A stretch of 64,000 nt of DNA from Dermanyssus gallinae (GCA_003439945.1 QVRM01006100.1:72501-136500), one strand, 5' to 3'; shown: positions 1 to 12,855, counted from the stretch's first letter. Notes: generated by a model not told the origin, from the sequence alone. Program-made: numbers and translations.

Positions 1-1043
1 TCGCCGACTACCTTGGCTTGCTTTCGGGTCTGTTTCGTGTACGAGTGGAACTCGGTGCAGTTTTCGTCGGGTTACGCGTCTGAGCCATGCTGGCAATGGC
101 TAGATTGTGAATGTAATACATATGAGTATGGTGCACAGGTGGTGATGTACGGCCCGGGGTATACAATAACTGTCGGGCAGCGCCGCACGGATGTTCCTGC
201 TCTGCTACTCGGAAGTGTATGGAGTATTGTTGAGCTGTATACCAGAAGTGAGGTGTGGTGGAACTTAGAAATCGATCAGAGATATCGCGTACAGCTGAGC
301 GTAAGCGGGCGGAGGCTGACGCGAAGTTTAGCGCCGAAGCGACTCAGGCTATAGTCGTAGAACGGATTGTCAAGTTACTCAAAAAGTGAGAAAACCCGGT
401 GGTAAACACGGCGATAAAGCCTGGATGATCATTTGAAATTCGTTATTTTTATTATTATGATTATTATTATTATTAAGCATAACTTTGTGTACAAGGGGGC
501 ACACAAGTTCGCGCTTACGGAGGTCAACCATTTAGGCTGGGAAGATACTACTCTCCACTGTATAGGACTGCCGAACACGAATTAGAAGGCTGATCAGAAA
601 AACTGACTAGAATGTCGGGCACGGAAGGTCAACCTATTACTGGAGAAGAGATGCTATAACTATGCGACAGTAAAAGACTGTCAGGCGAACTCAACTTCTA
701 AAGACTGTGGAGAGAAAAGACACGCTGGAAGCACGGCAGATTCTCGATATGAGATGGTCGAGGGATGATATTACACATCATGGAACCCATTCTCTCATTC
801 ATTATTATCATGAAATAGTATCTGTACAATCCATCGACATTTTATAACACATCATATTACTGTCAGCACGTATAAAGTAGCACCTGCGAAGATATTGGAC
901 TATACCTATAAAATGGAAACACATGTATATGTCAGTAACGTCCTTACATTGTATGTTACTTTTCACATTTCCCTTCGTTGCTCATAACTGCTGAATTTAC
1001 TATTCAGCTCAGTTCAATCATGTGCTCATGTTGTCAATTCTAG
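1..1043. other. upstream intron or flank of MOCS1
   Basis: No convincing exon seen. The open frame at 13-354 has no recognisable protein character. The segment is presumably the intron before the first visible MOCS1 exon, which starts after a CTAG acceptor at 1041-1043. It contains a short ATT/TTA run near 450-475 and nothing else I can name. Confidence 0.5.
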
Positions 1044-1216
1044 ATCAATTGTGTGGTGATGCGCGGCTTCAATGAAGACGAAGTACCGGCATTTGTCGAA
1101 CTGACCAGAGATCACGTAAGGCAAACATTTAAATCCTGCTTTCAACTGTTTCAAAACATGTTTGGTTGTATATATCACTATCTTGACTAAACGGAGCATA
1201 ATGTATATATTGTTTC

Positions 1217-1273
<57 letters not shown>

Positions 1274-4129
1274 GCCAAAGTGTTACCTTGCAGTCCTTGG
1301 AAGTACGCTTTATCGAATATATGCCATTCGACGGGAACCGATGGAGTTTTGACAAGGTCGTCCCCCAAAAGGAACTTGAAGAGCGAATTAAGAAAAGCAT
1401 TCCTGACGCGCGACCTCTGCCGTTAGAACCTCACCACACTGCGAAGGTGCGTCTATGTACAGCTTCTAAATGCAAACGGCTTCTGTATGCCGAACTACGA
1501 TATACGGCTGCCAGAACTTGATCCGAATTTTGCATGATACGTTACTTTTATAATTAGATATTTGTTATTATAATATGACAATTGGTATAGTCCACAGGTA
1601 CAAATTATTTGTGGACAAATAAGTTGATGACATGCTTGAAAGTAGAGATCTCAGTCTATGTGAAACAACGGTATGAACTGCACTGATGCGCTTCATCTAA
1701 TTATGTTATTACGTCTAACAAGTAGCCAACTTAATTTAGTTAAGAAAACCCTATCGGGGATAGTGCCATAACGTTATTTATCAGTACCATTAACGCCCAC
1801 TGGCGTTCCTACGAATGACGTGCTCAATATTTTACAAATGTATTTACAATAGTAAAGTAGCCAATATTTATACTTTTTATTATCGGTCTGTTTTGATGCT
1901 GGTAGATTGTAAAGGTCGAGCAATTACACATTGCTGGCTAGCTGAAGGAAATCTCAGTGTCCGTTCGAACTTCGTCACTAAGACACAGTTGAACACAAGT
2001 CCTTTATACTCAGCGCAGTATTCCAAGCTACTATATTGCTCATACTATTGATAATGAGAACTCATCGTAATAATATAGGCCCATCACTTCTAGGGTCAAA
2101 TCGACAAATCGAAATACCTGAGCGAGTGACTTTGCAGTGACCTGCAACTCCGACTGCCTGAGTTGTGGGTACTATTTCAACATGACATAGATTCACCAGG
2201 TGCCAACAACAAGTAGCCAGTACAATGGTGTCTTTAACAGTTTACAGTAATTTTAGATCGGCAGTGAGATTCATAGATACTTCTGTCAGGTTTAACACGA
2301 ACTCGTCAATACGTTTGACAAAAAGGAGATAATTGCCTGCCAATAATCTTATGCGAGTATCACATTAGTGCGTAAACGCACATAGGCATATAGCATTGCA
2401 TGTAAGGGATCACCTCGTGAGTGTTCAGTTCATTTGTCGATGTCTTTCCGAGCACAGTAACCAGATGCAACGAGTTCAAGAAAACTGGGCGTGACAGCAA
2501 TGACGAGAGCTCACCTTTCATTGGACAACCCAAATTAAATCTTAGTCTTAGGCGTTTTTGACCTGACCTCACAATATTCCGAAGCTGCACAGAAAACGTA
2601 CGATAAATGCATCATCACGAAGATGGAATCACATAGTCGTCTAAAGTTTTGTATATATATATATATATATATTATATAGGTCTAATTCCTTGCCTCGCGT
2701 GATTAGCATTTCAGCACAGATGCACACCGCGGCCGATGGGGATTTATTTCGTCAATGTCTCAGGTAATGTTCTACTGCGAATACATAAACATCTCACCGA
2801 AATATGCTTGAACTAGTGTGTTTCAACATGAACATACGTTTATGGGCTTCGTGGCACGCGTGCCCGACCTAGATAGGGGGCTGACCTCCGCGAAATCAAA
2901 CGCATATTTGTGGCGAGTAATAATACATATATATTTGAGAGGGAAACCTTTTATGCGTTGCATTGTTGTGATCATTTTTCCTTCGTGGTGAATTGTCTCT
3001 CAGAATCGACGCTTTCCTTTCCAAGAAAGTGATACGAAATCGGTGACAGAGGCGGCTGGTCCGAGGCTGAACCACTCTTAACGGTACATACGTTCGCGGA
3101 AACCCAAATGTTATGTACCACCCTTAATGCTAAATAGAAAATAATATGCTGGTATGCACGGTCACGCCCCACAATTTTGCATTCTTAAATACGGAATAAG
3201 ATTGAATAAAATACATTCTAGGCGTTCTGCTCGTCATGTAACCGCCTCCGCCTGACCGCTGATGGCGCCCTAAGATCCTGTCTTTTTTCGGCCATATCCG
3301 ATGAATTGTCCTTGAGGGACATTCTCAGAGAAGCGCATACGCGCGAGAAACAGAGCAGCTCCCGTCAGAACCAATCGAAGCGACACGACGAGGCTACAGT
3401 TACTCAACAGGATACGGCTCATTGCAACGAAACAGGACAGGATACAAGCACTGGCCCTACCGATGCGACCGACCATTCCCAGCGTGACCAGCCTGTAGAC
3501 GACGAACTTCGAAAGAAGGTCATACACAGCTGAATACTTTTCCCTTTCTTCTTTCTTGGATACCCCACACTGGCTCAACAATACGGAACCATTAAGATTT
3601 GCCTGTTGCCCTTTCAAACCACCATTAGACAAACACTATCACTAATTCTTAGACTCTTTTTCTTATTCTTAGAATGTTTCCCTAGACAGTAAAAACATTT
3701 AATACATTGAATTGCAAATAATCTCAATGAAATAAAACTAACAATCAAGAAAGTCACAACTAGAATATACGCAACTACAGCTAACTCGTAGTGAACGGTA
3801 ACAGGAGCCAATCAATGCAAAACAGATACAAGTTACTAATATCACATATTTATGAGGAAGAATGCAGTAATATACCACTATCACAACTCCTCCGTAAGTT
3901 ATCGTCGATACGCCGTGCACGCGTGCAATGTATCCATCATTAAGTGTCCCTCTAATGTTTTACTATTTATTTCTGTTCATATTCGTCTAAATGAATTAAA
4001 CTAAATATATGTTGGCCTATATTTCAGATTCGTGAACACCTGCAAAACAAGCACTTCAGCCATGGAGGTCACACTGTTAGCAAGCTTGCCGAGAATGAGA
4101 ACCGTCCTATGATCACTATTGGAGGATGA
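1044..4129 (+). CDS. MOCS1: MOCS1 (MOCS1A, GTP 3',8-cyclase), 3' part, 5 exons
   Basis: Radical-SAM enzyme of the first step of molybdenum cofactor synthesis (GTP to 3',8-cyclo-GTP), mitochondrial in animals. Exons read: 1044-1115 (INCVVMRGFNEDEVPAF), 1294-1456 (VRFIEYMPFDGNRW), 2720-2763 (RGRWGFISSMSQ), 3222-3518 and 4028-4129. Exon 4 opens with FCSSCNRLRLTADG and continues to a third Cys, giving the C-x2-C-x13-C ligands of the second 4Fe-4S cluster. The last exon ends NRPMITIGG-stop, with the C-terminal double glycine of MOCS1A. Between the cluster and the tail is a Q/T/D-rich insert of about 45 residues (3336-3500). The N-terminal radical-SAM CxxxCxxC exons lie upstream of the window. The 1456/2720 junction (donor GTACAG, acceptor CACAG) was chosen to keep frame and is the least certain; the 3518 donor (GTCATA) is weak. 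An AATAAA overlaps the stop (4129-4134). Confidence 0.9.
1221..1271. repeat. (TA)n microsatellite
   Basis: About 51 bp of uninterrupted TA in a short MOCS1 intron, ending 22 bp before the next exon's acceptor. It makes spurious Ile-Tyr reading frames on both strands. Confidence 0.95.
1457..2719. other. MOCS1 intron
   Basis: No coding signal recognised. Holds a short (TA)n near 2651-2671. The intron before exon 2 (1116-1293) carries a (TA)n tract at 1221-1271. The intron 2764-3221 and the intron 3519-4027 are also featureless to my eye. Confidence 0.5.
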
Positions 4130-4576
4130 ATAAACTAATGTAAAAAAAACTATGATTGTTTATCTAATGCATTACCATATGGACGCGCTACTATATCAAC
4201 TATATCATTATGTTAATGTGATTTGGCTTAAAAACTCACTTAAATTAGCCATTTCGGCAAAGCTTGCCGCAATGACTCATTTGGTTGATTTTTCAAAGCA
4301 TTTTGTGAGGCCTACCACTTTACGAGATATCTGCGTGCAGTCTATAGTACGACACATGTGACTGACTCAAAAATTATGTTACCGTTTATTGTATTTTATC
4401 GTTTTATCTGTAAATTGTTGGATCCTGCGATTTGCTTGTGCTGTTTTGTACAGTGCTTGCTTAAGTAAATTAGTTTTTTTTTCAATCAAATAATTGCTCC
4501 TGAATCAATAATCAGTGCTGCTTCCATGACTTTTAAGATCAACACCGGAACAACATCGACTCTGGTCGTACGTTGT
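4130..4576. other. convergent intergenic spacer MOCS1/ATG12
   Basis: About 450 bp between the stop codons of two tail-to-tail genes. It must contain both 3' UTRs and polyadenylation sites. AT-rich, with T-runs near 4475-4483; no gene seen. Confidence 0.6.
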
Positions 4577-7500
4577 CTAGCCCCACGCCTCCGTTTTTGC
4601 GTAGTGAAGCGCGAGTTTTCCATTGGTTGCGTAGACTTCGAACAGATTCCCTATTGTCTCGTCAAGCGGAGGAGCAAATGCTTGATTAACGTAGAAGAAC
4701 AAAGACTCGGAGGGCTGCAGTTTCAGAATCTTCTTCAGGCTCACCTGTAACCAGTAGTGTAGTCCGCAGTACTACTAAGTACTCATAGATCACATGTATA
4801 AGATCGATTTGCTCAGTCGCTCGATCAAACAATTCGTCATAAGATATATGTCCGTGTCTCATGTACTTATCCATGACGAGTGACGCCAGGGGAACCCCTG
4901 TTGTTTATAGAATTCTCTTAACACGATTCTTACTGAGAATAAATGATAAAACCATACCTCTAAAAGTGAGAGGCCGTGCTGCCACAAATAGTAGGAAAGA
5001 GGCGATATTTCTATAAATTTGGAAAACGAGTTAAAAGAACAAAGCTAAAAATCATGTAAGTCCAGCAGATTTCAACGCGGAAGCGGAGAATTTATTTGCC
5101 GTTCTATACATATACTTAGAAATCTAGAAAATCTTGTTCGCCAAGAAAAGTGAAAACCGTACGATTATAAGGGCCAGGTTTGAGCCTCACTGCGCCCTTA
5201 GAAGAAACTTTACGTTCTCTAGTTGTCCAGTTGCCTCCTACCGTCTGCGCCAACACTTCATCGACGCAATTACAAGAAGAGATAGCACACCTGGGAATAT
5301 CCCGTTATCGTGTGAATTATCGGATGAATACGAGAATCTACTATCCCAGCAGATAGATGCTCCATACTCTCTTATGGAAGTTCAAAGTGCGATCGAGAAG
5401 TCGAAGAATAATCGAAGAATAGTGCCTTTTGACGGCACTCTTTAACAAGTGCTTGGAAACATGTGAAATTCCAGCAACCTGGTCGGAATGCTTGCTAAAG
5501 GTTATCCCCAAAGGCAAATGAGACCCGCTTTGTCCATCCTCTTGGCGAGGCATTGCAAAGAAAAGCTGCATCTACAAAATATTGTCATGCCTCCTGGCAC
5601 GCCGGCTTAGCTTCTAGCTCGAATCATCCCTCCGGAACAGCATGGATTTCGCGCGAGACATTCGACAATGACCGCATCCCAGGAGCTTTTAGACGATGTG
5701 AAGCACTCGGTCACCGTCAAGCACCAAGCAATGTACGCTGTATTAGTAGACTACGAGGCGGCGTTTGACACTTTCCCCAGGGATATTGTCATGGAGAAGC
5801 TAGCCGCCGCGGGCGTGGGCCCACGACTTTTGGGAATCCTGGCAGCTATCCTGAAAGCAAACCCGGTCATTCTAGACGACTGCATTCAGGAATACCAGCC
5901 CTTCCTACAAACCACCGGCCATCCCCAGGGCGATAATCTTAGCCCGCTCTTATTCTCAGTCTTACTCAGTGATCTCCCGGGCCTTATTAATGACCACTAC
6001 CCCTGTGTCCGCATAACTCTCTATGCCGATGACCTTGTGGTATATAGTAGAGTGTTCATGAATCTAAAAAGGTCTCTGAGGATGCTAGAGAATACAGCAA
6101 GCAAAATGGTTTAACGATTAACATATCGAAGACAAAGGCTATGAAATTCAGATCCGGAGGACCCCTGAAGAGAAGTGATAGGCTCAGCTTGGGCGGTGTT
6201 TCTGCAGCATCGTCGCCATGACCTCAATCTCGGCTCCACAGAAGCTCTCAGTAAAAACAGCTCTAATACTGTTTAAAATGAAGGTAGCCTCGGTGGCATC
6301 TTATGGTATCACACTAATTTGGGAACACCTATCCGCTCAGCAGCTTAGCGCCCTCAACACGGTGAAGACAACGTTCCTTAAGAGAGTTTTGGGCCTCCCT
6401 AGAAACACACAAAACAGGCTAACTTATAGTCTGTCGAGGACCACGCCGTCCACCGAGGATCTGGTAAACCGCTTTCAGCTTCCGACCACCGCGTCACTGC
6501 GAGAGTTCCGTAGGCACTTCGAGCAGAAGATAGGAGAAGTGCCAGAAGCGTTCTACAAAACACCGGCAATGTTGGACAGGGTCGGTGGGGTGGCTGAGGT
6601 GAAAAGAAGGCTCCTGGCCTCAGTGGCCGAATCAACGGCGCTATACGCAGCCCCAGTCTGGGGGGACATAGCAATGCGGACGGCGAAAAAGAGGGGGGGT
6701 ACTAAGGTCGACCCAACGAACGCTGGCAATCAGGGTAAGCCGGGCGTATCGAACAGTCTCGACCGAAGCTCTCCTGGTCTTAGCCAAGATGCTGCCATGG
6801 GACCTCATAGTGGCTAAACGAAGTAAAATGTATCTAGACGAAGGTCTGGATCTCACCAGGGCCAGGAGTGCCACCATATCGGCCTGGCATGAGGAATGGG
6901 CGCAGGTAAGACCCGGAGTGACCACAGGGAGCTGGACCAAGAGTCTGATACCGGACCTCAGGGTATGGTATGACAACCGACGCGGGGAGCTTTCCTACTG
7001 GACGACTCAGGTTCTGACCGGACACGGCCAGTTCCAGAGCTACATGTCAAGGACCAAGAAGGCCATCAGCGATATCTGCGTACTGTGCGACTCTGGAGAG
7101 ACGGACAACGTGGAGCATACTGTTCTGCGGTGTGATGCTCTCAGGGAAGCACGGGACGCAGCACCAACCGCTATGAGAGGCCGACCCATCAAGGAGGTGG
7201 TCGCCCATATGATGACTTCGGCGAGGCATGGAGGGACGCGACGACCACCGCCAGGCGGGAGAGGTTTGAGCGTGTCTCTCGGGAGAGTGCTCGAGACGAG
7301 GAGCCGAGGAAGGGGTGGGGAGCAGCCAGGCCCTCATGGTCTCGACGCACCCTCACAGAACGGATTACAAAATGGCATCCCCCTATCCAACCGCAGGTAG
7401 ACATGCGGGTGATAGTCAGGGATAAAGCTAATTGAAAGATCTGTCTCCAAGTTAAATCAGATAGCTAGAAAGAAGCCTCCGAATTGCACCAGATACTCTA

Positions 7501-8376
7501 TTTACATGCGTTATTTGGCTGCCTAATCCGTTTAAGACGTTACCAGGCTTCCTTCTTCAAGACATCAAGCAAGGCACCTATTTAGCGATGAAGTCTCGCA
7601 ACCAGGGTTAGCTGTCCATGACTAAGAGCATGCAATATGACTTAAACTGAATAATAAGTATAAGGTCACCCCGCTTACGCTTATTACGATAAAAATTATT
7701 ATAAGGTCACCCCGCCCCTGTACTGTATTCCGCACCATGTTTTAATTTTTTCAAAGGAGTGCAGCAGGCCTGCTAACTAGAGTTAGCTGTCAACCCACCC
7801 TCTGCCTGTGGCGTCTTGGGCGGGAATGCGCGATCCTACAAAGTCTGGGTACCATGCGTGGGATCGAATCCTGCTCAAGTAAAATGCCCTGTTCATCCTA
7901 GACAAAGTGGTGGCATATAGAAGTCTTTTACCAGCCTACACTAGAAATAAGTAGCTCTGATTATGCCTAAAACCCCGTCCGACGAACCTTGAAGAAATGG
8001 GTCGTGCCACGGCAAGTCACACACGGGCAGGGGCTGAGAGGTCTCAGCCGGGCGACCTTCTTTACTCAGCTACTTGACTCCTTAAATAAATGTTTTTACC
8101 CTCATTTGTATACCATCTCCGTAATTTGGCTAATGTATTCCGATAAGAATGCTAAACATATACGCATAACTATGTACTATTTTCTTTCTTTGTAAGTATG
8201 TGCTCTGTAGAATTTCCTACCATGAGATCAGCAATGGTCCATCCGGAACGGACATTCCACTTCGTTTTAGTTAGTACCGGAGCATCTCCGGTTGCCTTTA
8301 GCAGAACGTCGACCTTTACGTCAGCAGCAGCAGCAGTTCCCGCTGTGATACTCGTACTTATGCTTGCTTCGCCGGC
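4577..8376 (-). CDS. ATG12: ATG12 ubiquitin-like autophagy protein, two 3' exons
   Basis: Ubiquitin-like modifier conjugated through its C-terminal Gly to ATG5; the conjugate promotes ATG8/LC3 lipidation in autophagosome formation. Exon A is 8221-8376 (acceptor TTTTGCAG, donor ATG|GTAGGA) and encodes VDVLLKATGDAPVL, KTKW and TIADLM. Exon B is 4577-4744 (acceptor GTTACAG) and encodes SLKKILKLQPSESLFFYVNQ, AFAPP, GNLFEVY, GKLALHY and ends TEAWG-stop. Both exons join in phase 0 and rebuild the beta-grasp fold through the invariant Ala-Trp-Gly end. These exons give 107 residues; the first coding exon with the start Met should lie above 8377 and was not identified. The intervening 3.5-kb intron contains LINE and SINE remnants (4934-7405 and 7790-8050). 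Confidence 0.93.
4934..4990 (+). repeat. SINE family B fragment
   Basis: Matches, with few changes, part of the element at 26.88-27.03 kb: GAGAATAAATGATAAA, then CATACC, a G/C-flanked GAGAG core, then GGCCGTGCTGCCACAA. Lies in the ATG12 intron. Only the central and 3' part is present; the tRNA-like head is missing. Confidence 0.65.
5134..6570 (+). mobile_element. degenerate non-LTR retrotransposon, reverse transcriptase region
   Basis: Reverse transcriptase remnants in several frames. 5341-5450 resembles the fingers region. 5640-6114 holds EQHGFRARHSTMTASQ, then VLVDYEAAFDTF (catalytic Asp block), HPQGDNLSPLLFSVLL and LYADDLVVYS (catalytic YADD). 6090-6180 continues in another frame (NGLTINISKTKAMKF). 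6218-6570 gives the thumb-side segment (KVASVASYGITLIWEHL, FLKRVLGLPRN). Frameshifts and stops make it non-functional. It sits inside the ATG12 intron on the opposite strand to the gene. Clade is uncertain. Confidence 0.85.
6571..7405 (+). mobile_element. R1-like LINE C-terminal fragment
   Basis: Begins around VGGVAEVKRRLLASV, followed by ALYAAPVWGDIA, then (6790-7170, next frame) a segment with GELSYWTTQVLTGHGQFQSY and a C-x2-C-x7-H-x4-C knuckle (CVLCDSGETDNVEHTVLRC). This arrangement is typical of the C-terminus of R1-type LINEs. It follows the preceding RT fragment directly but seems to come from a different element, so the pair may be a chimera. At least one frameshift (near 6680-6800). 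Confidence 0.75.
7790..8050 (+). repeat. putative tRNA-derived SINE, family C
   Basis: A tRNA-like head with an A-box-like TGGCGTCTTGGG and a B-box-like GGGATCGAATCC (7859-7871), followed about 150 bp later by a perfect hairpin GGCTGAGAGGTCTCAGCC (8032-8049). The same GGCTGAGAG hairpin theme marks family A and B repeats in this window. Only one copy is seen, so the boundaries are guesses. Confidence 0.45.
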
Positions 8377-8452
8377 CTGCAAAAGCACAACAGATTTATT
8401 TGGCTATATCCTTTTAAGAAATAAAGAGCAAACCTTTCTATCTCGTTCACTG

Positions 8453-8492
<40 letters not shown>

Positions 8493-8837
8493 CTAATTCA
8501 ACAGAAAATTTAAACTAGATAAACCAGTCAAATCGGCAGTGCACATGATGGAGACGATCATATGTTATCATAAATCGTATGTTTCGTCCCGAAGTAACAC
8601 TCAGTGGGTCGATGTTGAGCACGAAGTGTTTCTTGCAACAAGAAAGGTACGCTTTTTGAACTGTACCTTGCAGCCTTCGACGACCGAGTCGCAGGTACAC
8701 TCAAATACGAAAATGTAAACTTAAAGAGGAATATTTGTTTTCGCAGCGTTCGATCAGATTCCAATCCTGAAGCGCTAGGGTGTCAGTAGTGCCTTTTGTG
8801 AATACACTTCGCAGACAGCGTGACAGAAATATAACAC

Positions 8838-8870
<33 letters not shown>

Positions 8871-9358
8871 TATATGATAACACCAGCCGGACATTGAACG
8901 AGACCCACCTCCATCGTTGTATCGATGAAGAGTTGAGTAAATGTCTATTGTCTTCTTATGGTTGTCGCCGTAGCCGCAGTTGACAGTCGGTTCCGCGCAA
9001 ACCAAGCAACGCGTTTTCTCCTAAAGCCTCGCGGCTGTGATGCCATCAAGCTGTAGCGGCGTCGCCAAAGTTGTTCTTCGAAACAGAGGACAGAGTTGTG
9101 CACGATGCACACAAAATCAACTACGATGGCGACGTCGGATTCCCAGTCGGGTCGACTAGATCTCACGGGACGGATGACACACAGGACGACCGACGCTGGA
9201 ATCATCAACGCATCACATTATTATGCCATGAGCGCCATATCTCACCAAACACATGTGCGTCCCACGACGGCACCGTTTGTTACATACAAATCGGCAGATC
9301 GGCTATTCGTCACAACTGTGATGCCTACCAGTGGTAGTCTGGCTATCTCATCTAGTGG

Positions 9359-9395
<37 letters not shown>

Positions 9396-10851
9396 AATTG
9401 AATGTTTATTATTTATAATTAAATTATTAAGTATAATATACACAATTGTAATATTTATATATATTGCATTATTTTTAGAAACCTAATTTTAGTTATTATA
9501 ACTTATCTTTTGCCAAATTCAAAATGTGATGTGCCGTTACTCTAAAAATTATAAAATTAGATATATATTTGCTGCGACGTATACATATATTCATTTCAAA
9601 TCAAAAACTACAACAACACGTCGTAGCAACGACAACAACAGTAGAAACACCAACACACAACGACGTGGCCAATACGAACGACTTGATCAAATATAATGTT
9701 CTTTCAAAATTCTTGTTAATGCTTAGCCTGTTGAAAGATGTTTAAATAAAGATAATCAAGAACAAAAAAAAACATGAAAACCGCTATCATGTACACAGGT
9801 ATGTACGCGTTACCATTTACGAGCGTTTACTCCGCGATGACGGACGTCACACGTTCAGAAAACACAACTTTAACGTTGCTTGCTCTGTCATTCAGTACAC
9901 ATATAAACAGTACGATAATAGTTAATTAAGAATTGTCACAGTTCACAGACAGCAAAAGCAGCCGCCTCTGCAAGGGAAGAAGGTCGTCCGTTGGCCAGAA
10001 CTAAACGAGGCAGAAGATAGCGCGATTATAGACGACGGTGTTACGGCGTTACGCTCGGCATACGATTGCATCATTGTTTTTGATTCATTTTCACACAATA
10101 CGGTTTTGTTTATACTATACCTATTGATATATACATACATATTGTTTAGTTCGCAATAACTTTGCATTTCAAGCTGGTACGTAATTACAATACAGTCATC
10201 ATTATATACACAATTTGAACACGAATTCAGCGACCGTCCCACCGGGCGAGAAAGTACCTATTGAAATATTATACCGGCGAAGATTAGATGAGTTAGTTGG
10301 TGTTACTCACTTCAGTCGAGACGATTTCCGTCATTGCGATTTGTTCGTGCGGTGTTGTAAAGGAGAATCACGCGATGGGATCATCATCATCACCACAATA
10401 ATAATACTAGTCATAATAATTGATACTAATCTAATACTTGCTTCTCATTGCTGGGAGGGAGAACATATGATGAGATGAGATGAGATGAAATCAGCTGTTT
10501 GTGGCGCGACAAGCTGTCTGGCTGTTCGAGGGCTGTGGTACGATTGTGGCACTTAATGGTCTCGGATACGAGGCGGCAACGGAGAACCATCAACAACACA
10601 CACTGTGCCTCTCCAATTCTTTCTAACACAATAGCAACGACCATATTAATACGACCGTGACTGCCTTGCTTTCGAACAAAACAACAACAACAACAGCAAC
10701 GACAACAACAACACAGCAACAACAATGATGATGATGATAACAATAGTGAGAACATAACACAGCAGGATTTTGTTGTCGTAAGTAAGTGTTGTGGTGAGTT
10801 TATCCTTCTGGGATTATGCGGCGTACTTTATCGCCTACTTGTAAACTAGCT

Positions 10852-10894
<43 letters not shown>

Positions 10895-11052
10895 TCGCGT
10901 GAATATAGACCCCGTACTTTGACGAAGTAGAAATTTGTTTCGTTAACAAGTCTCGTTCGCGCAGCAACGCGCAGGCTTCTCGCCACCGACAGTTTACATT
11001 GGCGCTGTTGTTGTGTTGTTGTTGCTGTTGTTGTTGCAGTTGTTGTTACAGT

Positions 11053-11083
<31 letters not shown>

Positions 11084-11784
11084 ATTGTTGTCACCTTCGA
11101 AGTAGAGTATAGTTGAGTGTTGTGGTTCCTATCTAGTTCCAGTGCAGAGAGTTCGGCAAAACCTGGCCGGCTTCTGTAGCCGAAGCTTAAGAGAGGCTGC
11201 TTTGCGGAGGTGGTTTTCAGACCACGATCCAAAGCCTGGAAAAGAGCGGAGTCGATAAAGCCGGTTGTCCTGCTTGCCGCTATCAACATCTTACGGTGAG
11301 TTCGGCACACTGTTCGATCCACTGTCGAAAGGCGGTGTCCGTCTTCGTTCGACAGACAATGGAGAAGTGTCAAAAATGTGAACCCACAATGCGTATCGTG
11401 TCTACCCTGCACGAAGGGAGGTGTTGCGGTGTCCTGCGAGTTGAATTCACCACTATTTGGTGATCTGCATTGGTGATCCATTTGGTGATCTGCCGCGGCA
11501 TGATCTGCTTTTTCCTTGCTGCCACTGTCTTTGTTTAGTGTTTGCTTTGTGGTTTATTTTGTTTCTTGCAGAAACAACGCTGCATCAATCAATACATATG
11601 GTGGTGGGTGGTTTACTTTATTCAATCATACGACGGTAACGAGTGGAGGAGTAAATTTGTCCCCGAAATGGCGGTGTGCTCTCTGCTAACCTAAACGCGA
11701 GTTTTTGCACAACCTTGATCTCACGGTATTGTTGTACGAAGTTATCGAAACACAAACATATCGAAAACACGCTGAGCTGTTCTA

Positions 11785-11950
11785 TATTGTTGTTGTTGCT
11801 GCTGTTGCTGTCATTGTTGTTGTTGTTGTCGCTGTCATTGTTGTTTTTGTTGTTGTTGCTATTATATTGATTGTTGTTGTTATTGTTGTTGTTGCTGCTG
11901 CTATTATAGTGCTTGTTATTGTTGTTATTGTTGTTGTTGTCGTCGTTATT
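11785..11950. repeat. (TTG)n-rich trinucleotide tract
   Basis: About 165 bp dominated by TTG with CTG/ATT interruptions. Similar tracts lie at 11005-11095, 23140-23215, 28165-28200, 37270-37400 and 37685-37765. They create long Val/Leu/Cys-rich spurious frames. Confidence 0.9.
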
Positions 11951-12639
11951 GGGCGCAAATATTGATTTCTACGGCTCTACCAATGCTGCCGCGCTACAAC
12001 AGAGGCCATTGAGACAAGATAGTATAGTATAGAGTAGCACGTCGTAATTACACCCCACACACGGAGAGACCTAATAAGGCGTTGGTTGACTAACGGTGGC
12101 TGTGGCCTGCACTACCAGGCTCAACAGTTCTCTCACGTCGTCTTCGTCGTTGTCGTCAATCGAGCAAACTTCTCAATAGCTATTCTCGGCCACAACCAAC
12201 GTGTCCCGGACATTTCGAACACACTACTGTGTGTGTGGTCGATCTAGCTGGCGCGTAGCTCGAGTATATATATCTCTAAAGTGTATGTTTTCTTCGAACG
12301 ACTTCGATAATATTCGATGATATTCATTCGACTTCAACCGAGCCGCAACCATTTTGGCTAGCTTGGTTTGGTGGTCAACAAGTACAGAGAACTACTATTC
12401 TGCTCTATAAAACAGCAAGTACAGAAACTTCTATTTTGTTATATATGCATGCATGCACCGCAAGCCCTCTGCGAGCTAGCTCTCTGAAATCTCTGAATCT
12501 CTCTGAAATGGAGGCCGCGCTTGGAGGCGTGCGTAAGACGACGTTTCCTAGTATGTGACGTAGAACGCTATCCAGACGCAACCATGCATATATGTTTATG
12601 ACACCAATGCGAAGCGACACACCCAGCGAAATGTAGAAA

Positions 12640-12718
12640 CAATTAGTTAATCGTCTACCCTAACTACTAGTATGTAATAAATATATTCGTAGTTTAGTAG
12701 ACGACCAACTAATTTATT
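12640..12718. repeat. inverted repeat around GTCTAC/GTAGAC
   Basis: Left arm 12640-12668 (AATTAGTTAATCGTCTACCC) pairs with right arm 12691-12718 (read on the minus strand AATTAGTTGGTCGTCTACTA). The spacer is about 22 bp and contains TATGTAATAAATATATTC. Two further direct copies of the motif GTCTACTAAACTACTA occur at about 12762 and 12854. Confidence 0.7.
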
Positions 12719-12785
12719 TTTACATTTTGCTCGAGTCAATGTAGAAAACAATTGTTAATTGTCTACTAAACTACTAAAGTAAAGT

Positions 12786-12855
12786 CTTCGGGCTGACCCT
12801 CAGCCAACATTTAACTCGGAACGTCCTCGGAACTGTTTTTCACATTGCTTCATAG
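12786..12855 (-). repeat. SINE family A, 5'-truncated copy
   Basis: On the minus strand it ends in GGCTGAGGGTCAGCCCGAAG, as do three other copies in the window. The 5' end stops at the TATGAAGCAATG region, so the tRNA-like head is lost. It is bracketed by a 15-bp direct repeat (TCTACTAAACTACTA at about 12763-12777 and 12855-12869), which looks like a target-site duplication, though a few bases may be shared with the SINE itself. Confidence 0.75.

Noticed and set aside
8198..8518. plus-strand 106-codon frame
   Set aside because: Antisense to ATG12 exon A and then into (TA)n.
9943..10242. 99-codon minus-strand Cys-containing frame
   Set aside because: No homologous pattern, poor codon character and no splice context.
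10846..11481. 211-codon minus-strand frame
   Set aside because: Largely translation of (CAA/ACA)n and (TA)n repeats with no family resemblance.
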